A program made the position numbers and the translations under genes. The notes beneath the pieces were generated by a model, which made no database searches, was not told where the DNA came from, and was given only the letters and a program-made list of their open reading frames with translations. 64,000 nucleotides of DNA from UBA1563 sp041671545 (lineage in GTDB: Bacteria > Bacteroidota > Ignavibacteria > Ignavibacteriales > Ignavibacteriaceae): positions 129,142 through 193,141 of the forward strand of contig JBAZBI010000008.1 of assembly GCA_041671545.1 (NCBI GenBank), given 5' to 3'. The stretch's first letter is position 1; the number at the start of each line of letters is the position of its first letter. Shown here one piece after another: positions 9,401 through 18,841 of this stretch.

Positions 9401-11254
9401 GTTAGAATGAATGTCTGCTATACTCATCGTTGTCAATTCTTCTTCAGTGTATCCGAGCATTCGACACATAGCTGGATTTGCATACTTGAAAGTCCTTGTT
9501 TCAGCATCAGCAAACAGTATACCGTCGGCACTCAATTCAAACAGCATACGATATCGTTCTTCGCTTTCTTTAAGGTTTTGAAACATCAACAGATTTGTCA
9601 AGCTGTCTGCCACACGTCTGCTAATCTCCTTGAAAAGTTGCTGCTCATCATTTGTCCAGATCCGTGCATAAGAACATTGATGCATTCCGAAAACCCAGGG
9701 TTTACCTACCTTGGGATAAATGGGAACCATCATCTGAGACTGAACACCAAACTGCTCGGCTGTTACTTTGTTGATGGGTCTATCTGTTCCAATAAGGTAA
9801 GTGACTACATCACCTAGTTCTAAAGCTTCCCGCAAATTATCAGCTAGATCCGGAGACATCGGTACATCTATGTTCTTAGCATTGGCGCCAGGATATTCAG
9901 GTTTATTCACTTCAACCGGAACGCGAAAAGACTGAGCATCGGGATCGCATGGATAGAAAAGCCAGGCACGATCGCAATCGAAAATCGAAAACACCGTATT
10001 AACTACACTCCATAGCATCGGTTCAATATCAACTTCCCTTTTTATATCATGATCAATCCGCTCCAGGCTTTCCAGAAAATGAATATATGTTTTGGTTCTC
10101 TCCTCTGCTTGCTTGCGTTCAGTTATATCTTTTACCATTCCCCGCACTATTGGCTTATCAACGCCGTGAGTTCGGAGAGAATTGTTGTACTCCCAAATAC
10201 GTCTTTCACCGGTTTTAGTTTGAATTATCATAATCCCATGTGCATGTCCAATCGTTAGTATCTTCTTCAAATAAGCATTAAATATTTTTCGATATTCCGG
10301 GACAATGATATTCTGCAAATTCATTGTTAATACTTCTTCTTGAGAATAGCCGGTAATTTTTAACGCAGCACTATTTACTGAAAGAACATTTCCATCCAGA
10401 TCATGGGTGCAAAACAATTCACTACTATGTTCAACCAAATCACGGTAACGATCTTCGCTTTCCCGTAGTGCTTCTTCCGCCTTCTTTCTTGCTGTTATAT
10501 CCTCAACCGTTCCATCATAATAGAGAATATTTCCATTAGCATCGTTAATGATCTTTGCACTTTCACGTATATATAGAACGGTTTCATCTTTCCTTATCCA
10601 CGCAGATTCTAAACCTATAACTTCACCATTCTTCATTATTTGTTCATGAAAAAGTTTGCGTTCATGTGAAGGTTCGAAGCCATTTTTTTGAAGATTCCTT
10701 TTGGCAAGTTCTTCAAAAGACGAATAGCCAAGCATCTTTATTAAAGCAGGATTAGCCAAAATAATCTTTCCAGCCGGGGTAGTTCTATAGAGTCCAATAG
10801 TAGAATTCTCATAGATTGATCGAAAACGTTTTTCACTTTCGATAAGCTGAAGCTCCGCTTTCTCTTTTCCTAAAATGATTTTATTTTTTTCAAGTGCATC
10901 TTTTATTGCCATGGGTAAACGAGCAATGTGTTCTTTGATAATGTAATCAGTAGCGCCGGATTTCATACATTCAACTGCAATCTCTTCGTTTACAGAACCG
11001 GTTAAAAGGATAAAAGGAGTAGCCGGACATTTTTCTAAGGTAATATCTAATACACGCATCCCATTAAATTGCGGCATTTGGTAGTCGGAGATGATTATAT
11101 CAGGAACAAATTTTTCCAGTTCATGGAGGAAATCAGTTTCGGTTTGAACAACACGGGACTGAAACTGAATACCTGCTCTTTCAAGAATTCTCATTGCAAG
11201 TTCGGCGTCGGTATGAACATCTTCAACAAAGAGAATTTTCAATTCTGTGCTCAT
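6494..11254 (-). CDS. Giant hybrid sensor kinase (REC-PAS2-GAF-PAS5-HisKA-HATPase-REC)
   Basis: A 1586-residue soluble hybrid kinase. Receiver 1-125 (Asp57); PAS 140-262; PAS 265-384; GAF about 385-560; five further PAS domains between about 563 and 1190, most ending in the DITERK signature; phosphoacceptor His1214 in NMSHELRTPLNG; ATPase domain with DTGIGIP; and a C-terminal receiver with its Asp near 1510. Seven PAS domains plus one GAF is far above the usual one to three and implies integration of several internal cues. The N- and C-terminal receivers and the kinase core are strongly similar to those of the 977-residue kinase, so the two arose by duplication and then swapped sensor modules. 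A 245-base gap separates it from the next kinase gene. Confidence 0.93.
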   Translation of the reverse strand: MSTELKILFVEDVHTDAELAMRILERAGIQFQSRVVQTETDFLHELEKFVPDIIISDYQMPQFNGMRVLDITLEKCPATPFILLTGSVNEEIAVECMKSGATDYIIKEHIARLPMAIKDALEKNKIILGKEKAELQLIESEKRFRSIYENSTIGLYRTTPAGKIILANPALIKMLGYSSFEELAKRNLQKNGFEPSHERKLFHEQIMKNGEVIGLESAWIRKDETVLYIRESAKIINDANGNILYYDGTVEDITARKKAEEALRESEDRYRDLVEHSSELFCTHDLDGNVLSVNSAALKITGYSQEEVLTMNLQNIIVPEYRKIFNAYLKKILTIGHAHGIMIIQTKTGERRIWEYNNSLRTHGVDKPIVRGMVKDITERKQAEERTKTYIHFLESLERIDHDIKREVDIEPMLWSVVNTVFSIFDCDRAWLFYPCDPDAQSFRVPVEVNKPEYPGANAKNIDVPMSPDLADNLREALELGDVVTYLIGTDRPINKVTAEQFGVQSQMMVPIYPKVGKPWVFGMHQCSYARIWTNDEQQLFKEISRRVADSLTNLLMFQNLKESEERYRMLFELSADGILFADAETRTFKYANPAMCRMLGYTEEELTTMSIADIHSNQDLQWVITEFEAVTRRDKSLVLDVPCLRKDGTILYTDINSTSITIDGRLYNLGLFRDITERKHAEEELKKKNSFIQTVLDNLPIGIALNEIDKGNSFYINKKFEEIYGWPQDEMKDTSVFFKKVYPDEKYRKELMAKIIADIQSGDPSRMHWEECLVTHKDGSEHVVNAVNIPLSEQNTMVSTVIDITERKRGEDILRESELRFRSVWEKGTDGMRITNEEGIILLVNDAYCKMVEKPCEEMEGKPISIVYEVAKRAEILRKHKERFRSRSIPAHLERELVLWNGKRIVLELSNTFLENPHQLTLSLSVFKNITERKQAEEILTNERTLLRTIIDLIPDAVFVKDIEGRKILANKKEIEFSGKNSENDVIGKTDFDLYPESEAKRYFEEDQSVIKSGKPLLNIEGRLIDKDGAPHWLLGAKVPLRDMHGNITGLVGVNHDFTERKQFEDELLKLSRAVEQSPASVVITNPQGDIEYVNHKFCEITGFTKEEVIGQNPRILKSGIQDKKYYEDLWNTILNGKEWKGEFLDKKKNGELYWESALISPLLNKNGEITHFVAVKEDITEKKKMIEELVISKDKAEEMNRLKSNFLANMSHELRTPLNGILGYAEILTTLLEDAEQVDMVQGIYQSGKRLSETLKFILDLSEAETGKIEVIAKDVSVVPIIKESVLLFAADASKKNIQLETIIQDENIIAHLDGILLKRILHNLIDNAIKFTKEGNIKVEVGIEELNVKGSSKQPPIFYINVKDTGIGIPEDKIDLIWEEFRQVSEGISRNYEGPGLGLTISKKAVELMHGTITVKSEYGVGSTFTVKFPAIVASSSRIENYDEESKLIQMPVDSSIGKSFSASVLYVEDDFINRNMVKLFLKDTCEVDTAEDGISALKLLNEKKYDFFMIDINLGEGMNGLELVKEILNLSQYANTPIAAVTAYALGKDKTESLAAGCTHYLAKPFRRKEMIDLVKRALLNE

Positions 11255-11484
11255 AGTATCCTTCTTATTTATGGTTTAAAAATAATAATTATTAAATTAT
11301 TTGCACTATCGCTATAGTGCTTTTGTTGAGAAATATGACATTCACAATGAACAATTGTTTCTTCAATCATAAATTCGGAAAGCTTTATTTTTCCCGAATT
11401 GGATTTTTATGGAAACATTTTCCATTGTATTTTATTTCTTAAAGTTCAGTATAATTTTATTGATTCGGGAATTAGGATAATAAA

Positions 11485-13890
11485 ATGGTTTTTAATGAAG
11501 AAAAGAAACTAACTAATACGCTTCCATTAGTTACTTCCGGATTTTATTTCGGGATACTGCAAACAGCGATCTATTTCTCGATCGAAGTTTTCGTAACCGC
11601 TACTTTTGCAGGTTATTTTCTACTCATCCTTGCCTGGATGGGCGGAGTTATCTTTTCAATAAAAACCGATATTGTTGAAGATTTTTTTTCAAGTCTAACT
11701 CTCTCGATCATTGTCTTTTACATTTTTTTACTATTTGTTGCTTTAACTCCACCTCAGCCGGTAGTTTATCCTCTTCTTTTCCTATTGATATTTATCTCAT
11801 CAATACCCGCAGGTAAATTTTTCAGACTTTATGGGAAGTCGGTTTCCAGTGATGTTTTATTCTTTCATGAAAACAATGGATTTGTTTTCGGACTAGTGGT
11901 TTCTCTTCTACTGTTTGTAAAATTCGGTATTCTATTTGTTTACTTTGCCCCTCTCTTTTCGTTTTGTTTAGTATTACTTTCAATTAAAGAAAGAAATAAT
12001 GAAGGATTGGGGATTATTCTTTTAGTCATTCTTTTTTTTATTTGGCAGCATTATTGGCTTGGAGTTATCACCTTCATTTCTCTTTATATTTTTTTACTGA
12101 TCTCAAAAACTATCTTCCCCAAACCGGTTGAATTACCATCTCTTCTTGATGAAAATGTTGATGCTGAATTATCAAACAATAAGTTAAAAGCTATCATCAT
12201 GATTGCGGGATTTAATCTCATTCTTCTCCAATATTTTATTGTAAGAGAATTTTCAACTATCATCTCTGCAAATGAACTAAGTATTTTACTTGTAAGTGTC
12301 GCTTACATGATCGGCTTTTCAGTTGGATATTCCATTTCTTCGCACCTTACTTTTTCTTTCCTAAAGATTATCAGTGTTGCTACATTTGTACTTCATTTAG
12401 TGATTTTTATCGGGATTAAATTCTTTGCTTCTTATTTACTTTCGGAGGGATTTAGTTTTGAGATGTTACTTCTACTTCTCTTTGTCTCTTCATTATTAAC
12501 TTCTTCATTCTATTCTATTTTCTTACCGAAGTTCATTCAATTTAAAGGAAATCATACTCTTCCATTCTTCTATAATATTGAGCTGATCGGCGCTGCCTCA
12601 GGAATAATATTTTTCTTTTTTATCGTCTCCTCCGCTCAATATTTCCTTTTCCCGGTATATTTTCTGATGCTGCTTCTTTTAGTTCTTATTTTGTTGAATA
12701 AAAACAAATGGGCTTTCCCATTTTTATTTTTAGGATTATACCTCATTGGAATTTTTACTTCAAACCAAAAAGAAATTACAACTGCCGGCACGATTGATTA
12801 TTATCAGTCTCTCGGATACTCTAATCCAAAAATTTTATTTTCTGATAACTCATTCTATCATTCCGTAGATGTTATACAAACCTATTATGACCGCTTCCAA
12901 AAGATAAAACAGAGCAAAATCTCATTTTTAAATGGACAAAAGTATTTCGTCTACGATTATCCTTTTCCCGGAATTACCACTGAAGAAACTTCTTTAAGTG
13001 AATTCACCTACTTTCTCGCAAATCTCCCGGCACACTACAAATTTAAGCGGGATGGCAAAAAACAAAGGGTACTAATTCTTGGAGGAGGTTCTTTATATTC
13101 CATCAATCGTGTTGCTCCTTACTCCGTAAAAACAACCGTTGTTGAAATTGATCCTAAAGTAATTGAATCTTCTAAAAAATGTTGGAGTGAAATAAATCAA
13201 CATAACAGATTACAGAATTACGAAATTATTATTGATGACGCAAAACGATATTTAAAAACAACTAATGAACATTTCGACTTGATAATAATGGATATTTCAG
13301 CTCCTTATTATTTAGGTTCCGCCTTGCTTCATAATAAAGAATTTTTTGAACTTGTTAAGAGTAAATTAAAACCGGGGGGAATCTTTTCTGAATCGACACA
13401 AGGACGACCTGATCCTCATTTTCCGTCAAGCACAGCGATGAGAATCCTTAAAGCAGTGCATGAAGTCTTTCCAAATTATTTCGTCATCGATTGTAAAATG
13501 GCTCCAAGAGGAAAACGTGGATTTATAATGGCATCAGATCACAATGCACCCATTTTATTTAATGATATTGTTGAACTTCTTAAACAAGATAGAAAACTTG
13601 CCGGTACATCGTTTTATGGAAAGAATGATGCTGATATGAATTTATCACACGTAAAACCATTATCACTTTACTCAATGGAAAATCTCTGGAATGGAAATCT
13701 TAAAAGAATTAAAACTCGTTTATTTGCAGCAAAGAGTAGAACAAATCACATAGAGTTTTGCTTCCCGGCATATCTAAAGAGAGAATATCTGAATCCCTAC
13801 TTCTTAGGTTTAACCTTGATAATTATAAGCCTGGCAATCACGATTCGCTATCTCCCGCAAAAAAGAATTTCGAAAAAGAAAGAGACGTAA
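11485..13890 (+). CDS. Membrane protein with C-terminal spermidine-synthase-like domain
   Basis: An 801-residue protein with about 14 hydrophobic segments in residues 1-420 and a soluble Rossmann domain of the spermidine synthase/methyltransferase superfamily at about 515-740, followed by one more membrane segment near the end (LNPYFLGLTLIIISLAI). The Rossmann part shows the nucleotide-binding LILGGGS loop, the acidic EIDP after strand 2, DDAKRYL and the DLIIMDIS strand. Proteins of this fused architecture are usually annotated as spermine/spermidine synthases, but most are not proven to make polyamines. The substrate is therefore unknown. The gene stands alone on the plus strand and converges on the CotH-domain gene only 20 bases downstream. 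Confidence 0.8.
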   Translation: MVFNEEKKLTNTLPLVTSGFYFGILQTAIYFSIEVFVTATFAGYFLLILAWMGGVIFSIKTDIVEDFFSSLTLSIIVFYIFLLFVALTPPQPVVYPLLFLLIFISSIPAGKFFRLYGKSVSSDVLFFHENNGFVFGLVVSLLLFVKFGILFVYFAPLFSFCLVLLSIKERNNEGLGIILLVILFFIWQHYWLGVITFISLYIFLLISKTIFPKPVELPSLLDENVDAELSNNKLKAIIMIAGFNLILLQYFIVREFSTIISANELSILLVSVAYMIGFSVGYSISSHLTFSFLKIISVATFVLHLVIFIGIKFFASYLLSEGFSFEMLLLLLFVSSLLTSSFYSIFLPKFIQFKGNHTLPFFYNIELIGAASGIIFFFFIVSSAQYFLFPVYFLMLLLLVLILLNKNKWAFPFLFLGLYLIGIFTSNQKEITTAGTIDYYQSLGYSNPKILFSDNSFYHSVDVIQTYYDRFQKIKQSKISFLNGQKYFVYDYPFPGITTEETSLSEFTYFLANLPAHYKFKRDGKKQRVLILGGGSLYSINRVAPYSVKTTVVEIDPKVIESSKKCWSEINQHNRLQNYEIIIDDAKRYLKTTNEHFDLIIMDISAPYYLGSALLHNKEFFELVKSKLKPGGIFSESTQGRPDPHFPSSTAMRILKAVHEVFPNYFVIDCKMAPRGKRGFIMASDHNAPILFNDIVELLKQDRKLAGTSFYGKNDADMNLSHVKPLSLYSMENLWNGNLKRIKTRLFAAKSRTNHIEFCFPAYLKREYLNPYFLGLTLIIISLAITIRYLPQKRISKKKET

Positions 13891-13910
13891 AAACATTTCT
13901 CCATCTCTTT

Positions 13911-16900
13911 TTATTTCAAGAGCATCATCTTTTTAATCGATGAGTAATTTTGTTTTCCATCGTCAGAAACAGCTTTTAAGTGGTAGAAATATACGCCTGA
14001 GGCGTATCCGCCTTTGGAGGATATTCCACTGGAAAGAGATTTGCTATTCATAGTCTGTTTCAGATTAAATACCATTGAATATCTTCCTGCAGATTTTTCT
14101 CCATCAACTAAAATCACTACTTCGTTTCCGAGTATATCAAAAACCTTAAGCGTTACAAAACTATTTTGTGGAATTTGATATTCAATCATTGTTTCGGGAT
14201 TAAATGGATTCGGATAATTTTGCAAGAGTGCAAACTCTGTTGGAATTGTTTCCTCGGTATTTTTCCGAATTCCAGTAACGTAAGTAGAATTTATACTTCC
14301 TGGGGTACCGTGTCCGATCGAAGCTCGCCAGTTTTCACCAAGAGCATTCTCCATTGTCGGGTTCGCAAGTTCCAACGAAGAACCGCCGCCATCTGCTGCA
14401 ATTGGCCAGGGCGCCTTATCATTATATGTAAGTGAATCAACAAGTTGACCGTCGGTATTATAAAGAAATAGCGCTTCCCCGCTTCCGCTCAAACCGGAAG
14501 TCATATTTCCTAAAACATTTTTAACATTCGGATATTGCGAAGAAAAGAGAGTCATATCTGAACAAATTGTCAAATAAGAGTCAGGTTGAAGGATCGTTCC
14601 GGATGGAAATACATACGATGGAATCCGGTTCTCATCCATAAAAACCCATTCGGAAATATCGATCTCCCCTTTCGATGTATTATATATTTCGATCCAATCA
14701 CCTGAATCAAAAGTAATAGCTGAATTGTAATTAATCTCATTTATTGGAGTTATAGATTTTGTTTCACCTGCATACATAAAAACTCCAAGATCACTAATCG
14801 AACCATCACTATCTAAAGGAGAATTGGGATCACCGTTATTGATACAAAGAGAATTAGTTTGTAAATGATAATTACCTCCATCAGGATTAATTAAAAAAGG
14901 TTCACCGTAAATATTGTACTCTCCAATGAGTGTATCGCTGTTTGACAATGAGTAGTTGATATTCAAGAATGAAAAATTATCAGCGGAAGCAGAAACATTT
15001 TTTGAATTCGCAAATATTGAATTTATTATCGATGCACTTCCTCCACCTCTATCCACAGCTTTCTCGAAACAGGAGACTCCGATGTTGTTTGAATAAAAAG
15101 TGGAATTTAAAACATTAGCAGATGAGAGACTATCTTTTACTCCGATACCAAGATTACAGCTAGAAATTATATTACGCACCACGTTTGTTGTTGATCCTTG
15201 ACCAACTGAAATGCCTTTGTCACTGCAATTTGTAATATAATTATCGCTGATTGAAACGTTCAGAGAAGCATCTCCTAAATCGATTCCATCACTGTTGCTA
15301 CCGGTAAAATCTCTAATTATATTATTACGAATGTCTGTAGTGACGTTCATAAATCCGAGATCAATTCCATCCATATCCGAGATTGCATTTCCAATAAGCG
15401 TTGAATTTACTATCGAAAGATTTCCACCGTTACAGTTTATGTAATCACCAACTTCATAAACATTTTCAAAACTGCAACCATCAACAATCATGTTACTCCA
15501 CTGAGCTGAGATAGGAAGTTTAACATTATTAAAATGAACACTCTTGAAATGCACGGTTGAGTTCAAACTTGATATTGCGGCAAAAAAGTTAATCGGGTCT
15601 ATTCCATTAGTAGCTAAAGAGATATTAACATTATTCAACTCAGAAATACCAATACTGTTTTCAAAACAAATCGCCCCCCACTTTTCAGATGGATAATATG
15701 AGGTAAGTGTGACCGGCTCTTCCACACTCCCCTTCATAATAATTTTGCCGTTCACGATAATGTTTTTCCCGGAAGAAAAATATATAATTGTTCCCGGCTC
15801 AACTGTAACGACACCACTTGCGCCTATGGTAACATCATTTAAAACAAAATAGGGTGAATTTGTTTTTGAAAGTGTCATCGGTTCATTAATAATTTGCGCT
15901 AACTCGCTTGAACTAATCTTTTCAAATTCAGCTATCAATTCTGTATCATCTGTAATTGCGTAAGTTATTGAATCGGCTGTTCCAACAACATTTTCATTTG
16001 TCGATTGCTGATTCAATTCAGCGTCAAGACTTAAATCAAAACTAACATCCGAACTTGTTGCACCGGATTGATGAATTTCTACTGCAAGTACATTTGTTCC
16101 TGCTAAAAGATAAGTTTTGTCAATCGTGAATTCAAAAAAAGTTGATTCTTCTGTGCCACCAACTGCGACTGGTGTAAGAGAAGAAAAAGATAGAGTTCCG
16201 GTTGGCATATTTGATCGGAGAATTTCGTTTCCGTTTAAATAAACCACTGCTCCGTCATCACGCATTAATTTCAATGTTAATTCTTTTACTGCTGCCAGAT
16301 CATTTATTTGAAAAACACGGCGGTAGTATGAGGTAATGTATTTGCTCTGTGAGTTTGGACCATAACTGATAACCGTTTTCTCATCGCCCTCTCCATAACC
16401 AAATTGAGCAGTCCCGAGTTTCCACGAGGTATCATTATAATCTGTACTTGCCCAAAAGCCTGTGGGAGTTGAACTTGCATCAGAATATCTCCAAAAGGAA
16501 CTTTGCGGTATCAAATTCATTTTTGTTGATAAAACTTTTTCTTTCCACTGTTTAAAATCATATCCGGGAGGTGGATATGCTTTTATCTGCAAAGGAATAT
16601 TTTTGAAAAAAAGATTATTTTCACTCAAACTCTCTGAAAATCCGTTGACTTCTACTTTCCCTTCGTTTAAAATATTTGAAGTAATTTTTAGATTTACTCT
16701 TCCGGTAAGTCCGAACATATTGCTTAAATGTTGGATTGCATATGCCGGACGTTGAGTTGAATATGTTTTAAATTTCAGAACTTCAGAATCCCAGTACGTC
16801 ATTGATGTAACGCCTGCGTGTTTGCCAAATCCGCCATCGATTGAAAGTGAATCAATTAGCGTTCCCCACTTTTGGATATGTCTCGGCATTTCATTTTGAA

Positions 16901-18716
16901 GTAGTGATTTTATACTATCGATTATCGCCACTACTCTATCGTTTGAAAATGTTTTATTTAAATGTTCAGAATAGCGTTGAACAAATTCATTTTTAAAATT
17001 AGGATTTGCTGAAAGTTTTCTGAAAATCTCGAAGTTAGTATTAATGTCCGATAATTGATTTACCCCAATTCTATTCACATCAAATCCTCTGTCCATATCA
17101 ACAAGAACCCACCGCCAGAGATTTTGGACTTTTCTGTCGCGCCAGGTCTCTCGATTATGCCCCCAACTTGGATTGGCGATGTAATCTTGAACAATTACAA
17201 AATCCATAAGATCATGAATATCAATTTTAGATGTAACATAATTATAATTTACCGGATCAGTTAAATCGTTTGTATTTACAAATCCGATCAAACTCATAAA
17301 GTCGGTTGAATCTCCGCTGATGATTCGACTATTATCTTCCAGGTGGTCTAAGTCTAACGGATCAACGTTGTAATGCTTTAGAAAATAATCATCAATAATT
17401 TTTTCGCGGAGATTATGGATTCCCCAATACGTACCGTTCAGGTATAAAACACCGGGTCTATAATCCTGCATTGCATTTAGTATCTGATGTTTTAGAACGG
17501 TAACAAACATTCCGTCTCTAAACATCGTTGAAGTCCAATCGCTTCCGCTGTTTCGTAAATACAACTCTTTAAATTGCTGATAAGGAAGGTCGTCAAATAT
17601 TTTGTAATTTATGTGAGAACTTCCGTAATCCGTCCTCGCGTAAATATTAAATGGTTTCTGGGCGAACCTAAAAATGTTTTCACCACCAATTCTGGCGCCG
17701 GCATCTAAAAAAAATGCTCGGTCGGAATTCAAAGGGAAATATTCGAGACTTACGGGAATTTCCCTCTCCTTATACGAGTTCACATAAATCCCTAATTGTT
17801 TATCCCACAAGAAAGTTGGATCAGTAACTAAAGACACCACCGGCAAATTTCTAGTTTCGCTTACAAAGTAGGAATTAGTAATTGTTTTACCCGGCATTTT
17901 TGCATCTTCAAATAATCGAGCCCGAACTATTGTATTTGCATTAATGCTGATCGGAGAGAGGTATTGTGTTGATTTACTTGATGGCTTTGAACCATCTGTG
18001 GTGTAACGAATAATTCCACTTCCGGTACTCGAGGTTAAAGATAATTGAATTGGGTTTTGATAGAATCCTCCTTCGACCGAAAAGATTACAGCCCCGGATA
18101 AAGTTGTAGTATTCAACCCGATCGTAATGTTTGACACAAGTGGAGTTGGTTCTCCAATAAATTTTAAATTATTACTTCCATCGGGTTGTCTTCCAAAAGA
18201 AATATCTGTTGTTTGGTTTGGGAAAGTCAGCGAATCTACGACACTACCGCTGGAGTTAAATAATCCTAATTTATCTCCTCCTTTATTAAGTTTAAAATTT
18301 GAGTGGCACCACTTTGTGGTAAACGAAATATTATTAGGCCACCAATTTCTAATTAAAGTTTTTCCCGGAATATTGTTGTAGTCATCAGCCCAGACCAAAT
18401 AAAAGCTTTTCGCCGGAATAATTGTATTTGTCGGAAACTGCCACTTAGTCGGAATTGTAAAATCATCCGAAAGATAAAATCCACCGATATTAACATCTAT
18501 ATTTTCATCGTTGTAGAGTTCAATCCAATCAGAAAAATCACCAAAGTCAACCATATCGGGATTTGTGGTTAGATTGGAGGCAAGTACCTCGTTGATGTAA
18601 ATACGAGGATTACCTTGACCAAATAGATTATTTATGGTTAAAAGTATGAAAAGAAGTAGAACTGGATATCTGGAAACGATCTTTTTCACATTCTCGGAAG
18701 TAAAGGATTGATTCAT
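13911..18716 (-). CDS. Secreted CotH-kinase/lamin-tail protein with T9SS sorting domain
   Basis: A 1601-residue exported protein. A signal peptide (about 1-35, LLLFILLTINNLFG) is followed by a lamin-tail domain (about 38-165), a chitobiase C-terminal-like domain (about 205-290, with RYTTDGSKPSS), a CotH kinase-like domain (about 300-650, with LRNSGSDW, GIHNLREKI and the DMDRGFD acidic motif), a galactose-binding-like module around 745-910, a right-handed beta-helix (about 940-1290) and a second lamin-tail domain (about 1310-1480). The C-terminal Por secretion domain starts at ALLQNYPNPFNP and ends KKMMLLK. CotH domains phosphorylate protein Ser in spore coats, but whether this one is active is not shown. 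It is probably attached to the cell surface by type IX secretion. The last domain carries an odd Ser/Gly insertion coded by palindromic DNA (13991-14023). Confidence 0.88.
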   Translation of the reverse strand: MNQSFTSENVKKIVSRYPVLLLFILLTINNLFGQGNPRIYINEVLASNLTTNPDMVDFGDFSDWIELYNDENIDVNIGGFYLSDDFTIPTKWQFPTNTIIPAKSFYLVWADDYNNIPGKTLIRNWWPNNISFTTKWCHSNFKLNKGGDKLGLFNSSGSVVDSLTFPNQTTDISFGRQPDGSNNLKFIGEPTPLVSNITIGLNTTTLSGAVIFSVEGGFYQNPIQLSLTSSTGSGIIRYTTDGSKPSSKSTQYLSPISINANTIVRARLFEDAKMPGKTITNSYFVSETRNLPVVSLVTDPTFLWDKQLGIYVNSYKEREIPVSLEYFPLNSDRAFFLDAGARIGGENIFRFAQKPFNIYARTDYGSSHINYKIFDDLPYQQFKELYLRNSGSDWTSTMFRDGMFVTVLKHQILNAMQDYRPGVLYLNGTYWGIHNLREKIIDDYFLKHYNVDPLDLDHLEDNSRIISGDSTDFMSLIGFVNTNDLTDPVNYNYVTSKIDIHDLMDFVIVQDYIANPSWGHNRETWRDRKVQNLWRWVLVDMDRGFDVNRIGVNQLSDINTNFEIFRKLSANPNFKNEFVQRYSEHLNKTFSNDRVVAIIDSIKSLLQNEMPRHIQKWGTLIDSLSIDGGFGKHAGVTSMTYWDSEVLKFKTYSTQRPAYAIQHLSNMFGLTGRVNLKITSNILNEGKVEVNGFSESLSENNLFFKNIPLQIKAYPPPGYDFKQWKEKVLSTKMNLIPQSSFWRYSDASSTPTGFWASTDYNDTSWKLGTAQFGYGEGDEKTVISYGPNSQSKYITSYYRRVFQINDLAAVKELTLKLMRDDGAVVYLNGNEILRSNMPTGTLSFSSLTPVAVGGTEESTFFEFTIDKTYLLAGTNVLAVEIHQSGATSSDVSFDLSLDAELNQQSTNENVVGTADSITYAITDDTELIAEFEKISSSELAQIINEPMTLSKTNSPYFVLNDVTIGASGVVTVEPGTIIYFSSGKNIIVNGKIIMKGSVEEPVTLTSYYPSEKWGAICFENSIGISELNNVNISLATNGIDPINFFAAISSLNSTVHFKSVHFNNVKLPISAQWSNMIVDGCSFENVYEVGDYINCNGGNLSIVNSTLIGNAISDMDGIDLGFMNVTTDIRNNIIRDFTGSNSDGIDLGDASLNVSISDNYITNCSDKGISVGQGSTTNVVRNIISSCNLGIGVKDSLSSANVLNSTFYSNNIGVSCFEKAVDRGGGSASIINSIFANSKNVSASADNFSFLNINYSLSNSDTLIGEYNIYGEPFLINPDGGNYHLQTNSLCINNGDPNSPLDSDGSISDLGVFMYAGETKSITPINEINYNSAITFDSGDWIEIYNTSKGEIDISEWVFMDENRIPSYVFPSGTILQPDSYLTICSDMTLFSSQYPNVKNVLGNMTSGLSGSGEALFLYNTDGQLVDSLTYNDKAPWPIAADGGGSSLELANPTMENALGENWRASIGHGTPGSINSTYVTGIRKNTEETIPTEFALLQNYPNPFNPETMIEYQIPQNSFVTLKVFDILGNEVVILVDGEKSAGRYSMVFNLKQTMNSKSLSSGISSKGGYASGVYFYHLKAVSDDGKQNYSSIKKMMLLK

Positions 18717-18841
18717 TATTTATTGCTTTATAAAATTTAGTGCTGCAAAGATAAATAATTATAAAGTAACTCAGAGTGATATTAGACGAATATATATCTT
18801 GATGATAAAAGGAAGAAAGTGATGAGCATTTTTAATGGTTT

